Positions 5,287 through 15,533 of a DNA stretch of 23,539 bases are shown piece after piece. Each line of letters starts with the position of its first letter. Within the stretch, counting starts at the first letter, position 1. The notes under the pieces are model-generated. The model was given only the letters and a program-made list of their open reading frames with translations. It was not told the DNA's origin and did not search any database. Source of the DNA: a virus; IMG/VR virus record IMGVR_UViG_3300038629_000118, positions 1-23,539 of that record. The stretch is one strand, 5' to 3'. The position numbers and the translations under genes were made by a program.

Positions 5287-8155
5287 TACAATTAAGGGTG
5301 CAGGTGATATATACGAAAAAGACCTCTACGGAAATTTAAGGAAAAGTGGTAAGAGTGTCATCCCAATTATTGATGCTATTAATGATGGGTTAAAAGAAAC
5401 TGCAAAGATTAATAATAAAATTATCGATGTAGATCCGAAAGACATTACCAATTTAAATAAGATAAATAAAGGTATTGACGAAACTAATAAGGCATTTGAA
5501 GAAAAAGTTCAAATTGATAAGGAGCGTTCAATACTTCAAGATAAAATCAACAAGCAATTAAAAGAAGAAAACACTTCTTTAGAGGAAGCACAAGCAAACC
5601 TTGACAGTTTAAAAAAACAAAGAGCATCATTAAATAAAGCAGAAAAGGCAGGATTAGTTAATGCAAAAGAAGCTAATAAACAAAGAGCAGAATTAAATGT
5701 TCTGGTTAAAGTTGCAAATACAAATTTAGTTGCTCAACAAAAAGAAGTGATAGGCCTTACTGCTGTAAATAAAAAACTTGATGGTAGTTATGTTAAACAA
5801 AGCAAAGAATTAAGAGCATTAAAAACTCAATATAAAAATTTAAGAATTGAAACAGGTAAAGCAACTGATGAAACTGATGATATGCTTAAGGCTATCAATA
5901 AATTAGATAAAGAGTTAAAAGATGTTGATGAATCTGCAGGAGATTTCCAAAGAAATGTTGGTGATTATCCTGATACTTTAGGTGATGCAACAGATTCATT
6001 GTTAGGGTTCGCTGCAGGTGCAGTAGCAGCTAAACTAAGTGTTGATGGCTTAACCGAAGCGATGGAAAACACCGAAGAGGGAAGTGAAGCGTTAAGGGAA
6101 GCAACAAGTGGTTTAGGTGGTATTTGGGATCAAGCAAGTAATGCAGCTTCTTCATTTGTTTTAGATGTAGTTGATTTAGGTAAAGGATTAGCTGATGGTG
6201 AAGTAAGTGCTTTTGGTTTGGCTAAATCATTAGGTTTGGCATCAATAGGAATGAGTGATGCTGACAAATCAGCAACATCACTTGACAAATCATTTTCAAG
6301 AACAACAGATGCAACGGAAAACTTCGCAGAGAAAGCAAAAGCTAGTGCAGAAGCAGCAATATTACTTGAACAAAGAACAATCGCTTATGAGAAAGCAATT
6401 AGGCCATTAGAGAAGAGGTTAACGGTTTTAAATGGATTAATTGAAGAACAACAAAGTATTGCAGGAGATGGAACAAGAGCATTTAATGAATTGCAAACAG
6501 CAACTTTAAAAGGGCAAGAGTTACAAATAGAAGCTGCAGGAATTAATGTTAGAATTGCAAGTGAGGAATTAGCATTGACAAGAGAAAGCATAAGAATAAA
6601 GAATTTAGCAGGTGGAGCAGGAGTTGAGTTGAGGAATGCAGAAGTGGAAGCTGTTAATAAATTGATTGAAGCAGAAGATAAATTGAAACTTGAATTATTA
6701 GAAAACGACAAGGAGTTAAGACAAATAAAACAAGATAGAGTTGAGAAAGATTTAGATATTTTTATCGATGGTTTTGATAATCAAAAAACAATCAATGAGC
6801 AGATCATTTCAAATGAAAAAGAAACTTTAGCGAAAAGAGAACAACTGTTTGGTGCAACAGCAAAATTAGCAGATGCTTCATTTGATGCTCAACGAAGAGC
6901 ATTAAACGAATTATCAAAGGAAGAAATAGATTTTGACAGTTTATTATCATTAGATGCTACAGCATTACAAGAGCAAATTAGGTTGTTAGGTTTGTCGGAA
7001 GTTATTGAGGGTAGGTTATTGGAAGTGATCAGAGAAAGAAGAATAGTTTTACAGGATAAAAAAGTGTTGCAGGAAGAATTAAACGCAGCTGAACAAGAAG
7101 GTTTAGATTTAAGAAAAGATATTGAAGCACAAGAAGATGCATTGTTTAAAATAATAACAGGAAACGCAGAAGAAACAACAAAGGCATTAGAGGATTTAGA
7201 AAAGCAAAGAGAACAAGACAATATTGATAATTTAATAAGAAAATTAGATTTAGAAAAAGATGGTTCTATTGCTTCTTTAAATATTCAAAAAGAATTAAAT
7301 GATGCATTATTGGATCAACAAGAAAACAGAATTTCTAAAGAGCAGGAAAATGAAAAAGCTGCTTTAGAAGAAGAAAAAAAGATAGCAGAACAAAGAAGGG
7401 CCATTCAAGATGCCTTGTTAAGAGCATTAGAAAAATCTTTACAGAAAAGGTCTGATGCTAAGATAGAAGATTTAGATAATCAAGTAGATGCATCTGAAAA
7501 AAACCAGGACAGATTGAGAGAATTAGCAGATAAAGGTTCTTTAGATGCTGAAAAAAGTATTTCAATAGAAACAAAAAAACAAGCTGAATTAAAAAGAGCT
7601 AAAGAGAAAGAAGAAAGAAAACAGGAATTAGTAACTGCAGGATTTAAAATATTTGGTGCTTTGTTAGATCAAGGAAAAGACCCAACTGCTGCAACATTAG
7701 AAACAGCAGCTTTATTAGGGGCTTTACCTGCGATAATTGATGCAATACCTGCTTTCTTTGATGGAACAGAGAGTACTGGAACGGTTGCAAAACCTTTAGA
7801 TTCTAATGGAGGACGTTTGGCAATGGTACATGATAACGAAAGGATAATGACCGAAAAGCAAAACAATAAAATGGGTGGTGTCAGTAATGATGAAGCTGCT
7901 AATATTATTCAAAAATATAACATGGGCGAATTGTATAATCATAACCAAATAGGTTTAGATAATGGAATGTTAAACTCTATAAATTTAAACGGTTTAAATA
8001 AAGGTTTAGAGCGTAAAATGGATGCATTAAACGAAAGCATTAAAAATATAAAGATTCCAGAAACAACTGTAAAAGCAGATGAGCTTAGAAACATGTTGGT
8101 AATAACAAAGAAAGTAGGAAGCAAAGTTGAAATCCAAAGAAGTAAATTACATTAA
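5279..8155 (+). CDS. Tail tape measure protein
   Basis: This 958-residue protein is the longest in the window and lies in the tail module. Long coiled-coil segments cover about 60-230, 340-530 and 560-790. Hydrophobic Ala/Gly/Leu patches occur at about 241-254 (LLGFAAGAVAAKL) and 787-842 (ending LLGALPAIIDAIPAFF). The C-terminal region has GTESTGTVAKPLDSNGGR followed by AMVHDNERIMT, a pattern common at the end of Bacteroidetes phage tape measure proteins. Tape measure proteins set tail length and help DNA pass the inner membrane. No peptidase domain is visible. The start overlaps the previous stop. Confidence 0.9.
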   Translation: MSDTIKGAGDIYEKDLYGNLRKSGKSVIPIIDAINDGLKETAKINNKIIDVDPKDITNLNKINKGIDETNKAFEEKVQIDKERSILQDKINKQLKEENTSLEEAQANLDSLKKQRASLNKAEKAGLVNAKEANKQRAELNVLVKVANTNLVAQQKEVIGLTAVNKKLDGSYVKQSKELRALKTQYKNLRIETGKATDETDDMLKAINKLDKELKDVDESAGDFQRNVGDYPDTLGDATDSLLGFAAGAVAAKLSVDGLTEAMENTEEGSEALREATSGLGGIWDQASNAASSFVLDVVDLGKGLADGEVSAFGLAKSLGLASIGMSDADKSATSLDKSFSRTTDATENFAEKAKASAEAAILLEQRTIAYEKAIRPLEKRLTVLNGLIEEQQSIAGDGTRAFNELQTATLKGQELQIEAAGINVRIASEELALTRESIRIKNLAGGAGVELRNAEVEAVNKLIEAEDKLKLELLENDKELRQIKQDRVEKDLDIFIDGFDNQKTINEQIISNEKETLAKREQLFGATAKLADASFDAQRRALNELSKEEIDFDSLLSLDATALQEQIRLLGLSEVIEGRLLEVIRERRIVLQDKKVLQEELNAAEQEGLDLRKDIEAQEDALFKIITGNAEETTKALEDLEKQREQDNIDNLIRKLDLEKDGSIASLNIQKELNDALLDQQENRISKEQENEKAALEEEKKIAEQRRAIQDALLRALEKSLQKRSDAKIEDLDNQVDASEKNQDRLRELADKGSLDAEKSISIETKKQAELKRAKEKEERKQELVTAGFKIFGALLDQGKDPTAATLETAALLGALPAIIDAIPAFFDGTESTGTVAKPLDSNGGRLAMVHDNERIMTEKQNNKMGGVSNDEAANIIQKYNMGELYNHNQIGLDNGMLNSINLNGLNKGLERKMDALNESIKNIKIPETTVKADELRNMLVITKKVGSKVEIQRSKLH

Positions 8156-9933
8156 TGAGTGATTTAAGTATAAATACAGAACAGAAATACATCTTAAATG
8201 GGGTTCAGTACAATGCTCCAGAGGGGTGGGAAGATGTTACAATTGAAGCTAATTATATTGATGACAATACACAACCATCATTAACGGTTTCAGATTACAC
8301 ATTTCCATTAGAAGCAAGGGATGCCATACATAATTGGTTTCACGGTGCTATTGGTGGTTTTGAGGGGATGCCATTTGAATTATTACTTAACAATAATCAA
8401 TCTCAACAAGTAGGTTTTAAGGCTTTTTTAGATTTCTATACTAATTACGAAGAATTATTAGAGGATGGCAGGGTAAATGTAACGCTATTAAAAGAAGATA
8501 GCATAGACGATTTATACAGTAAGCTAGAATCTTTGACCTATGGTTATTTGGAGTCAATTGGTGCGGTTGGCCCTGCTGATTACATTAGCGTTGATTATGT
8601 AGTGGAAAAGAAATTCAATTTATTTGAGATTTTAATGACTGCGATAATGACTTTTTTAATGGTTAAAGAATTTGCAGAAGCAGTTTCAAAAACTATTGAT
8701 AATATAAATAAACTTGCTACATCAACCATACCGATTGTTGGTGTTGGAGGGCTTGGACCAGTAATATCTGTAAATGTTGGGGCTATAATTTTAGCCACAT
8801 TATCTTTGATTTTACAAATACTTTATACTGCAATTTTATTAATTGCTATTATTAAATTGGCTAAGACATTATTTGATATTTTAATACCACCAAAAAGAAA
8901 GCATAAAGTTATATTATTAAAAACAGCTTTATTGAAGGTGGCGAACCATTTAGGTTATGGATTAGTAATGCCATCGGATGTGTTTAATAATTTACATTAT
9001 TTACCAAGCAATCCCAGATTAGATGAAAAAAAATCAAATGGATTAATTAACAGCACAAAAGGAACTCCGACAGGCATTCCAAATGTATTGGATTACGGAT
9101 ATAATTGTGCTGATATGTTTAATCTTGCTAAGAAATTAATAAGGGGAAAGATTGCTATAATTGGAAACAATATACATGTCCGACCAATGAACGACCCATT
9201 TTGGTTTCAGCAATCCACATGGAGTTTGCCAGATGTTTTAATAAAGTCTAAAAGGTATAATTTAAGCGAATTGAAATCGACTAAAGTAATTGAATTTAAA
9301 ATTGACCCAAACGATGAATGGACAATTGACAATTACAAGGGAACAGCGTATGAGATAAAGACATCGCCAATAAATATATTGAACCAGAAAGCTGTTTTAT
9401 TAAAAGGTTTAGATGAAGTTAATTTCAATGTAGCTTTAGGGAATAGAAAGGACAAATTAAACTCAATAGAAAACATATTAAAAGCATTAGGTGGTTTAGT
9501 TGATTCTGTCACTGGGCTTTTTGGTGGTGGTACAAATTTGGCTAGTGGTATTACTGCGAAGGTTGGGGTATTAAAACAAACTGATAACTGGCATACAATA
9601 CCAAAATTACTGCCTTTAAATGGCGGTAAATTATCAATAAATCACAGAACTTTATTTTCATCAAAAGTGCTATGGAATAGTTACTTAAATTATGATAGTT
9701 TTATTAAGGATGGATTCAAAAGGCAGAGGGCATTATATGAGAATATAGAAATACCGTTTGGAATAGAGGACTTTAAACAATTGACTTTAAATCCATATTT
9801 TCAATTTAAAGGGAATACAGCAAAAATAACTAACTTTACATGGACAACAGGAAGGGATAAAGCGAACATATCTTTTTGGGTAGAAGAAATTTATTCAACA
9901 AATTTAAAAGAATCATTTATTGAAGCAGAATGA
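8155..9933 (+). CDS. Putative distal tail/tail-hub protein with membrane-like helices
   Basis: The 592-residue protein starts at a TAATG overlap with the tape measure stop. Residues 1-130 form a beta-rich domain resembling the place of a distal tail adaptor (WEDVTIEANYIDD ... FPLEARDAI). Two hydrophobic stretches follow, at about 156-176 (LFEILMTAIMTFLMVKEF) and 207-242 (VGAIILATLSLILQILYTAILLIAIIKL). A long mixed domain (250-590) with NGLINSTKGTPTGIPNVLDY and beta strands may be the hub. Gene order (directly after the tape measure gene) supports Dit/Tal-type function; the membrane segments are unusual. No peptidase or lysozyme motif is seen. Confidence 0.55.
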   Translation: MSDLSINTEQKYILNGVQYNAPEGWEDVTIEANYIDDNTQPSLTVSDYTFPLEARDAIHNWFHGAIGGFEGMPFELLLNNNQSQQVGFKAFLDFYTNYEELLEDGRVNVTLLKEDSIDDLYSKLESLTYGYLESIGAVGPADYISVDYVVEKKFNLFEILMTAIMTFLMVKEFAEAVSKTIDNINKLATSTIPIVGVGGLGPVISVNVGAIILATLSLILQILYTAILLIAIIKLAKTLFDILIPPKRKHKVILLKTALLKVANHLGYGLVMPSDVFNNLHYLPSNPRLDEKKSNGLINSTKGTPTGIPNVLDYGYNCADMFNLAKKLIRGKIAIIGNNIHVRPMNDPFWFQQSTWSLPDVLIKSKRYNLSELKSTKVIEFKIDPNDEWTIDNYKGTAYEIKTSPINILNQKAVLLKGLDEVNFNVALGNRKDKLNSIENILKALGGLVDSVTGLFGGGTNLASGITAKVGVLKQTDNWHTIPKLLPLNGGKLSINHRTLFSSKVLWNSYLNYDSFIKDGFKRQRALYENIEIPFGIEDFKQLTLNPYFQFKGNTAKITNFTWTTGRDKANISFWVEEIYSTNLKESFIEAE

Positions 9934-10154
9934 TAGAGGAACTAAAAAAATTAACTGAAAAGACATCTAAAGAACACAAAGCACTTGTTAATAGTGCAGA
10001 GCAATTGCTATCAAAGAATATGGAAAACATTGAAAAAGAATGTAGTCCAGAACAAGTTGCCTTCATTAAGCGTTCTTTCAAAGATGCTAAAAGTGGAGAT
10101 TTGGACATGGAAGGATTTATGAATAATATAAAAATATTTAAGCATGGGAGTTGA
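9930..10154 (+). CDS. Small helical tail-module protein, 74 aa
   Basis: It starts at an ATGA overlap with the previous gene and runs 11 bp into the next. The product is a charged helical protein (MIEELKKLTEKTSKEHKALV ... KSGDLDMEGFMNNIKIFKHG) with a single Cys at 38 and no membrane segment. A tail-assembly or chaperone-like helper role is possible from position; no family is recognised. Confidence 0.65.
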   Translation: MIEELKKLTEKTSKEHKALVNSAEQLLSKNMENIEKECSPEQVAFIKRSFKDAKSGDLDMEGFMNNIKIFKHGS

Positions 10155-12573
10155 AGTAGTTATATTAAACCAAGAATATTTCAACGAGTTTAAAAACGAT
10201 GAATTATTCAACGCAAATATGGGTGATTTCACTAACAATCTGACTGGCTCGGTAATGGAAAACCAGATGGTAAGAATGCTAATTTCAGTACAATATGATG
10301 CCCTTGCCACAGAGGAAAATGGAATGAAATTTACTGTTAGTGGTACTTATTACGAAAGGGATCAGGGAGATTGGCGAGATGATGGGTTGGCTGTTGGAGA
10401 TGCTATTGCTGTTGAATTTCACGATAGCTTGGGGGTATTTCATGGGCCATTTTTCAAAAACATAACTTCATTATCTGGTAACATTATGATTGTTGATACA
10501 ACTACAAGTGTACCAAATGCAATTTATAATAGAATGAGAATTATTGGGCAAGAACCAATAACATCATTAATACATAGCTTTTCTTTGATTGAGAACAGTG
10601 CCACTTTTGGAACTCAAAACCTAATAACAGGAAGTGATTCTGCATTTTATGGTAGTGGAATGGTTGCAGGTGGCGGTTGGGTAAACTTTCAAGGTTTAGG
10701 ACAAAATAAAGATTGGAATGGTGGAAGTTTTAGGTGCAGAAAGATTGTTTGGGGTGTAACTGAGCAGCGGTTTGAGTTTGAACACAATTTATTAATACCA
10801 TTTTATGCTGATGGAGATGATTTAAATTTCCTGCCAACATATTTGGATGGGTTAAATTCATTAAAATATGTATTTAAAAGCGATTTTAGAACTGTTATCT
10901 CTAACCCAAATACATCTAAGATACAAACTTATGAATCTCAGCTAGGGAGTGTTGCAGGGTATGGAGAAAATTTTAATGGCTTTGACAATAATTACAGCAT
11001 AAAGTCGGTAGATTATGTTGATGCAAATTCTAGTTCAAGTGCAAGTGGTATTTTAATTTCCTCAAAAACAAGAATAACTATTGTTGTCGACAAGATAGTT
11101 GGCGGTTTTTCTGGAACTGATAGATATGGAGTCTACGTTGGTTATAAAGCAGAACAGCAAGATTACACCAATACATTAATTAAAGATTTCAAACAGAATT
11201 TTATTTATGACAGGTCTTTAAATAGCGTTGGATTGGGTGCTGTTTCTGGTGGTGTTTTCATAACTAATAATACAGCAACAATAAATGGAGGTGGCGATTT
11301 AGTTATAGTTTTTGATGTAGAATATTCTATTGCTGATAAATTATTTTTAACAGATAAATTTGATACAACAATTGCTGAATTTGTGATTGGTGTTAATGTG
11401 GGAGATATAACTATTACAAGTGGCAATTCTGATAGGGTAATGCTTTTAGCAGCGAATACATTGTATGATAAAAGCCCAGACATTGCAGGATTGATGACTG
11501 TTACAAAATTTGATATTTACCCACATGACAGACAAATAGGGGTTGGTACACCATCCACAAATATGACTTCATGGAACGAAGATGGCTTGGCGATTGATTT
11601 CCTTTTTAATATAGACTTAAATTTAGATGCCTTTATTAACACATTAGATTTTAAATTGGTTGCGGAAAATAGTGTAACTGGCGAAATATTTGAATTAGAC
11701 AGCTATACTTATCCAATATTTGGAGCAGTTGTAAGTGCAGGAGTTCAGCAATTAAACATAAGCACAAATAGAGGTTACATATTAAAAGCAGGAGATCAGT
11801 TTAATGATATAGAATTAAGCACAGGAATAAACATTGGCGGTAATCAGTTTTATTCTGGCAGGTTTTCGCAAAAGGTTAGTTGGCAATCTTGGATTGAAAA
11901 TTTAGATGTTGACACTATTTTTTATGATAATAGTAAACCATTTAACAACTTCAATAATAAGTCAAGCAATTATTCTGCTTTAAATGGTTATGATATTAAA
12001 CTAATGATTTCTGCCAATTTATTTGGGACAGATGCTTTTGGAACTTCTGGACTTACTGATTATGCTTTTTTGAGTCCTGCAATTACTGTTTATGATTACA
12101 CATTAGATGGGTTAGTTCCTGCAGTATGGAGTGGGGTAATAGAAACATTTAACCCTGCAACTTTAACTAATTTGAATTTAGCAATATTAACAGGGCAAAA
12201 TACTTTGTTTAGAACAACGTGGACAAATTCAAATGGGGCAGTTGTATCACTTACTGGTTTATATGGAATAAACAGATTAGAGGAAAGCAACCAACTTGGA
12301 TATGGTATAACAGAAATGAGTTCTTTAAATGACCCCGATACCGTACAAATATTAATACCCTCAAGTGGAACAAAATTATTTATGTACTTAAATGCAGGTA
12401 ATGTTGTTTTAGAGTGTTTAATAGATGGAGCAGTTGCGGGAGCAGGAACAGATTATAATTTATCTTCACGAATACATAATGATAGTTCTTTTGTAGATGG
12501 AAAATTAACAAGCCCATTAAGTGAGGTAAAAGAGACAAGTGGAACAATCGAAACTAAAACAGAATCACCGTGA
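10144..12573 (+). CDS. Large baseplate/tail structural protein
   Basis: The 809-residue protein is almost entirely beta-strand/turn sequence rich in Asn, Gly, Ser, Thr, Asp and aromatic residues, with very few Cys and no transmembrane helix. Several separate beta-domains seem present, for example one at 1-130 (GMKFTVSGTYYERDQGDW, VGDAIAVEFHDSLGVFHGPF) and Ig-like or lectin-like units later. Such composition and size, plus its place after the tail hub, indicate an outer tail, baseplate or receptor-contact protein. No enzymatic motif is visible. It ends in a GTGA overlap with the next gene. Confidence 0.55.
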   Translation: MGVEVVILNQEYFNEFKNDELFNANMGDFTNNLTGSVMENQMVRMLISVQYDALATEENGMKFTVSGTYYERDQGDWRDDGLAVGDAIAVEFHDSLGVFHGPFFKNITSLSGNIMIVDTTTSVPNAIYNRMRIIGQEPITSLIHSFSLIENSATFGTQNLITGSDSAFYGSGMVAGGGWVNFQGLGQNKDWNGGSFRCRKIVWGVTEQRFEFEHNLLIPFYADGDDLNFLPTYLDGLNSLKYVFKSDFRTVISNPNTSKIQTYESQLGSVAGYGENFNGFDNNYSIKSVDYVDANSSSSASGILISSKTRITIVVDKIVGGFSGTDRYGVYVGYKAEQQDYTNTLIKDFKQNFIYDRSLNSVGLGAVSGGVFITNNTATINGGGDLVIVFDVEYSIADKLFLTDKFDTTIAEFVIGVNVGDITITSGNSDRVMLLAANTLYDKSPDIAGLMTVTKFDIYPHDRQIGVGTPSTNMTSWNEDGLAIDFLFNIDLNLDAFINTLDFKLVAENSVTGEIFELDSYTYPIFGAVVSAGVQQLNISTNRGYILKAGDQFNDIELSTGINIGGNQFYSGRFSQKVSWQSWIENLDVDTIFYDNSKPFNNFNNKSSNYSALNGYDIKLMISANLFGTDAFGTSGLTDYAFLSPAITVYDYTLDGLVPAVWSGVIETFNPATLTNLNLAILTGQNTLFRTTWTNSNGAVVSLTGLYGINRLEESNQLGYGITEMSSLNDPDTVQILIPSSGTKLFMYLNAGNVVLECLIDGAVAGAGTDYNLSSRIHNDSSFVDGKLTSPLSEVKETSGTIETKTESP

Positions 12574-13499
12574 TAAAAATACAACTTCCAAATACTACAC
12601 CGTACACTTATGGCTCTGGTAATGCAGTAAAAGAATTAGGCCCTGCACTTCCAGAAATAATAGTTACAGAGGTAAATAATATTTGCATTTGTGACTTTAT
12701 ACAATGCCAATACATTGAAAAGGTTTTTGCTAGTCAAGCACCAGACAATGAATGGTATAAAAATGATAAAAATGAATTTCTTTTTAAGCGTTTTGTTTCT
12801 GCTGACACTATAGATATAGAATTATATAAAGATGGCGATAAGATTGAGGACTTAAATAATAATTCATTTGGAACATTCTTCAATGGGTTTTCATCTGGAA
12901 CAACAGAACAACAACTTTATGTAGGTTATTTGTTAGATTGGGAATTGGTACAAGCAACACATGGGAATGGATTTTTTCAAGTAAAAGCACAAATGACTAT
13001 AATAGGAACATCTTCAACTTATGAAAGCAGGATGTTTAATTTACTTATTTACGGAGATAGGGAAGCGAATAAAACGGTAAGAATTGAATCATACCAAAAT
13101 GGCAATATCTTTGGAAGTAGTTTTGATTTTACAGGTTTAAATTGGTATCAAAGTTTAAGAGTACCAGGGACGTTTGGGAATCCTTCACCAGTTGTGGAGT
13201 TAGATAACTACATTAATTCTAACCATGAAAGCCGACAAATAACAGCTAAAAACAGTAGGGAATGGGAATTGGTTACAGGTTTAATTAATTATGAAGTTGG
13301 AACCATATTGCTTTACAATAAGTTTTTAGGTAATAAGATTCTGATAACAGATTATTTGATAAAGGCAGAAAGTATATTTAGACGAATAGATGTTATGCTT
13401 TTAGAGATTAATAAACCAGAAATAAAAGGAACTCCAGACAGAGCATATAATATAAAATTCACAGACAGAAAAGATACATTTAGAAAAAGAAACTTTTAA
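12570..13499 (+). CDS. Tail/baseplate protein (GTG start)
   Basis: The 309-residue protein begins at GTG 12570, which overlaps the preceding TGA by GTGA. It is beta-rich, with an N-terminal Pro/Thr segment (MIKIQLPNTTPYTYGSG), ICICDFIQCQY at about 38-48, and a basic C-terminus (FTDRKDTFRKRNF). Close coupling to the 809-residue protein suggests that the two act in one baseplate or fibre complex. No family is recognised. Confidence 0.55.
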   Translation: MIKIQLPNTTPYTYGSGNAVKELGPALPEIIVTEVNNICICDFIQCQYIEKVFASQAPDNEWYKNDKNEFLFKRFVSADTIDIELYKDGDKIEDLNNNSFGTFFNGFSSGTTEQQLYVGYLLDWELVQATHGNGFFQVKAQMTIIGTSSTYESRMFNLLIYGDREANKTVRIESYQNGNIFGSSFDFTGLNWYQSLRVPGTFGNPSPVVELDNYINSNHESRQITAKNSREWELVTGLINYEVGTILLYNKFLGNKILITDYLIKAESIFRRIDVMLLEINKPEIKGTPDRAYNIKFTDRKDTFRKRNF

Positions 13500-13511
13500 A
13501 AATCAATAGCA

Positions 13512-14702
13512 ATGGGAAAACAAATAAATCAATACACAAAAACAAGAACATCTGGAACTGTAAAAGATGATGATTACATGGACTTAGATTCTACAGAAGA
13601 TTCTGGAAGTACATTTGAGAGTGCAAAAATTACAGTCCTTAATTTCGTAAATTATTTAAAAATACAAATACCAACTATTTACAGTGCTAATGCGACACTT
13701 TTGAGTAATAGGATAATTACTGCAGGGGGGTTGTTCACTAAGTGGTCTGGTGGCGATGTTGTTGTTGAAATGGACAATCTTATTGATGATTATGGGTTTG
13801 TTGTCGAAGATTCAAGTTCTGTTGAAAAAGTTAGATTAGGATTTGATCAAGGTACATCATCTGCATTATTAGAGCTAAAGAGTTTGACAGGTACATTTTT
13901 AGAGGCTAACAATGATGAATTAAAAATTAATGGAGATGTAGTTTACGTTGATGAAGATAGTTTGAATCTTGGGACTTTAGCAAATGATTCGGGTTACAGA
14001 TTAAATATAGAAACAGCAGATAGTATTAATCCTATTTCAATACACGAGAATAGAGTGGGGGGTGCATCACAGGGAGATAGTTTTGCAATAGAGTTTTTTT
14101 ATAATGATTCATCAGGAACAAAAACCCTGGCAGGTTCAATTGCCTCCATAGTAAGCGCCCCACCTACTGCTGGAGACATACCAATGGATATGTATTTTAA
14201 TGACAATCTTAAAATACAGAACAATAACAGGGTTTTAATAACACCATCTGTTGCAACCCTAGCTGCTGTTGCTCAATTAGAAGTGAGGGGGTCGGCAACG
14301 ACTACAAACACGACTATATTGGCAAAATCTGGTGGGGCATCAGCTTCACAAACTGTTTTTTGGGCTCAAAATTCAAATAACAAAAATTTATTTTGGATTC
14401 AAGGAAATGGGAAAATAGTTCATAATCAAAGTAATTTAGCTACTTCAGATTTCCAAATGGAGGGATTGACCGATGCTTTCACGTTTTACATGGACTCATC
14501 TGCTGATAAGGTTGGTTTTGGCACTAATATCCCATCTGAAAAAGTACATTCAACAGAAAAGATTAGAGCAGATACTGCTTTTAATCTTAATGGTGTCGAT
14601 GGAATTACAGAGGTGCTAACTTTTGGCGGTGGAGCAACAGGAGAAGTTGCAACATTAACTGTTTCTGGTGGGATCATAACAGCACGAACTTTAGTACCTT
14701 AA
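13512..14702 (+). CDS. Tail fibre protein
   Basis: The 396-residue protein starts MGKQINQYTKTRT. It contains short Gly/Ser/Thr-rich strand repeats and a distal region KVGFGTNIPSEKVHSTEKIR followed by FNLNGVDGITE and a final TVSGGIITARTLVP. 'VGFGTN.PSEKVH' is the phage/bacterial fibre repeat usually written VGIGT..P..KL. The ending 'F.LNG..G.T.......TVSGGIIT' is common in fibres of Bacteroidetes phages. No S74 autoproteolytic chaperone domain is present, so the fibre would need no self-cleavage, or another chaperone. It probably mediates host recognition. Confidence 0.7.
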   Translation: MGKQINQYTKTRTSGTVKDDDYMDLDSTEDSGSTFESAKITVLNFVNYLKIQIPTIYSANATLLSNRIITAGGLFTKWSGGDVVVEMDNLIDDYGFVVEDSSSVEKVRLGFDQGTSSALLELKSLTGTFLEANNDELKINGDVVYVDEDSLNLGTLANDSGYRLNIETADSINPISIHENRVGGASQGDSFAIEFFYNDSSGTKTLAGSIASIVSAPPTAGDIPMDMYFNDNLKIQNNNRVLITPSVATLAAVAQLEVRGSATTTNTTILAKSGGASASQTVFWAQNSNNKNLFWIQGNGKIVHNQSNLATSDFQMEGLTDAFTFYMDSSADKVGFGTNIPSEKVHSTEKIRADTAFNLNGVDGITEVLTFGGGATGEVATLTVSGGIITARTLVP

Positions 14703-14736
14703 AATAAAATTACTAACTTTATAAAAAATACAAATT

Positions 14737-15063
14737 ATGATAAAAATTAACAAACAACTACAAAGGCCAGATGGTGGCAATGTTTCAACAGGAAGCATTA
14801 TTGATTATAATTCAAGATTCATAGGTAAAGGCAGGATTGTGTCTTTTGATTTGATGCACCATTTTAGTGAGTCAGCTTTAAATGAGGGAAAACAATTGAT
14901 TCCTTCAATTACAAATTTCATTTATAGGTTAAACAAAGAATGTACAATAGAAGAATGGACTGAATTAATGATAGGTGCAGATGCTTCTGGTGACCTTGTA
15001 CAAAATTGGTTGAAAAAATTAATTGATGTTAAAATAGGAAGCGGTTATACTGAAATAATATAA
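14737..15063 (+). CDS. Hypothetical protein after the fibre, 108 aa
   Basis: A 34-bp AT-rich gap separates it from the fibre gene, and the endolysin gene follows two bases after its stop. The N-terminal half looks beta-rich (QLQRPDGGNVSTGSIIDYNS), the C-terminal half helical with ECTIEEWTELMIG. It may be a fibre-associated or chaperone protein by position, but no motif supports a function. Confidence 0.6.
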   Translation: MIKINKQLQRPDGGNVSTGSIIDYNSRFIGKGRIVSFDLMHHFSESALNEGKQLIPSITNFIYRLNKECTIEEWTELMIGADASGDLVQNWLKKLIDVKIGSGYTEII

Positions 15064-15065
15064 TT

Positions 15066-15533
15066 ATGTTTAGATTAGGAAAAAGAAGTAAAAGGGTTTA
15101 CGATACACTTCACAGAGATTTGCAATTGGTAATTGATGAATCTTTGAAAGTTTCACAAGTAGATTTCACATTAACGGAAGGTGAAAGAACTGCTGAAAGG
15201 CAGCAAATGTTATATGATACTGGCAAGTCTAAAGTTAATCCGAGAAAATATACTCCGAAAGTTTTAGTAACTAAAGGAAAACATATTGTAAATGATTACA
15301 GAAAACTATCTGATGCTTTTGATTTCATTGCAGCAGTTCCAGGGAGAAGCGATTTAATTTATGACAGGTATCATTTATTTTATTTAGTTGGTGTTTTTAC
15401 TTCTGTTGGAAAACGGTTATACTTAGAGGGTAAAATATCGAAACAAATTAGGAGTGGTGCAAATTGGGATATGGATGGTACATTAAAATATGATCAATCA
15501 TTTTTGGATGCACCACACGTTGAAAGATTTTAG
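15066..15533 (+). CDS. Endolysin, M15-family peptidase (L-alanyl-D-glutamate type)
   Basis: The 155-residue protein has the M15 hallmarks. DFTLTEGERTAERQQMLYDTGKSK at about 33-56 is the usual 'v.eG.RT.e.Q..ly..GkS' segment. H73 and D86 would be the first two zinc ligands, and H151 in DAPHVERF the third, with D148 nearby. In T5-like endopeptidases the first ligands read SxHxxGxAxD; here H73 and D86 are 13 residues apart, so the loop is longer. M15 enzymes cleave peptide cross-links of peptidoglycan. There is no signal peptide, so release depends on the holin at 15644. Confidence 0.85.
   Translation: MFRLGKRSKRVYDTLHRDLQLVIDESLKVSQVDFTLTEGERTAERQQMLYDTGKSKVNPRKYTPKVLVTKGKHIVNDYRKLSDAFDFIAAVPGRSDLIYDRYHLFYLVGVFTSVGKRLYLEGKISKQIRSGANWDMDGTLKYDQSFLDAPHVERF

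Noticed and set aside
5279-8155. Several open frames on the minus strand within the tape measure and other long genes
   Set aside because: They are antisense shadows of strongly coding + strand genes, rich in Ser/Leu/Phe as expected from complemented AT-rich codons, and have no plausible starts, overlaps or neighbours.
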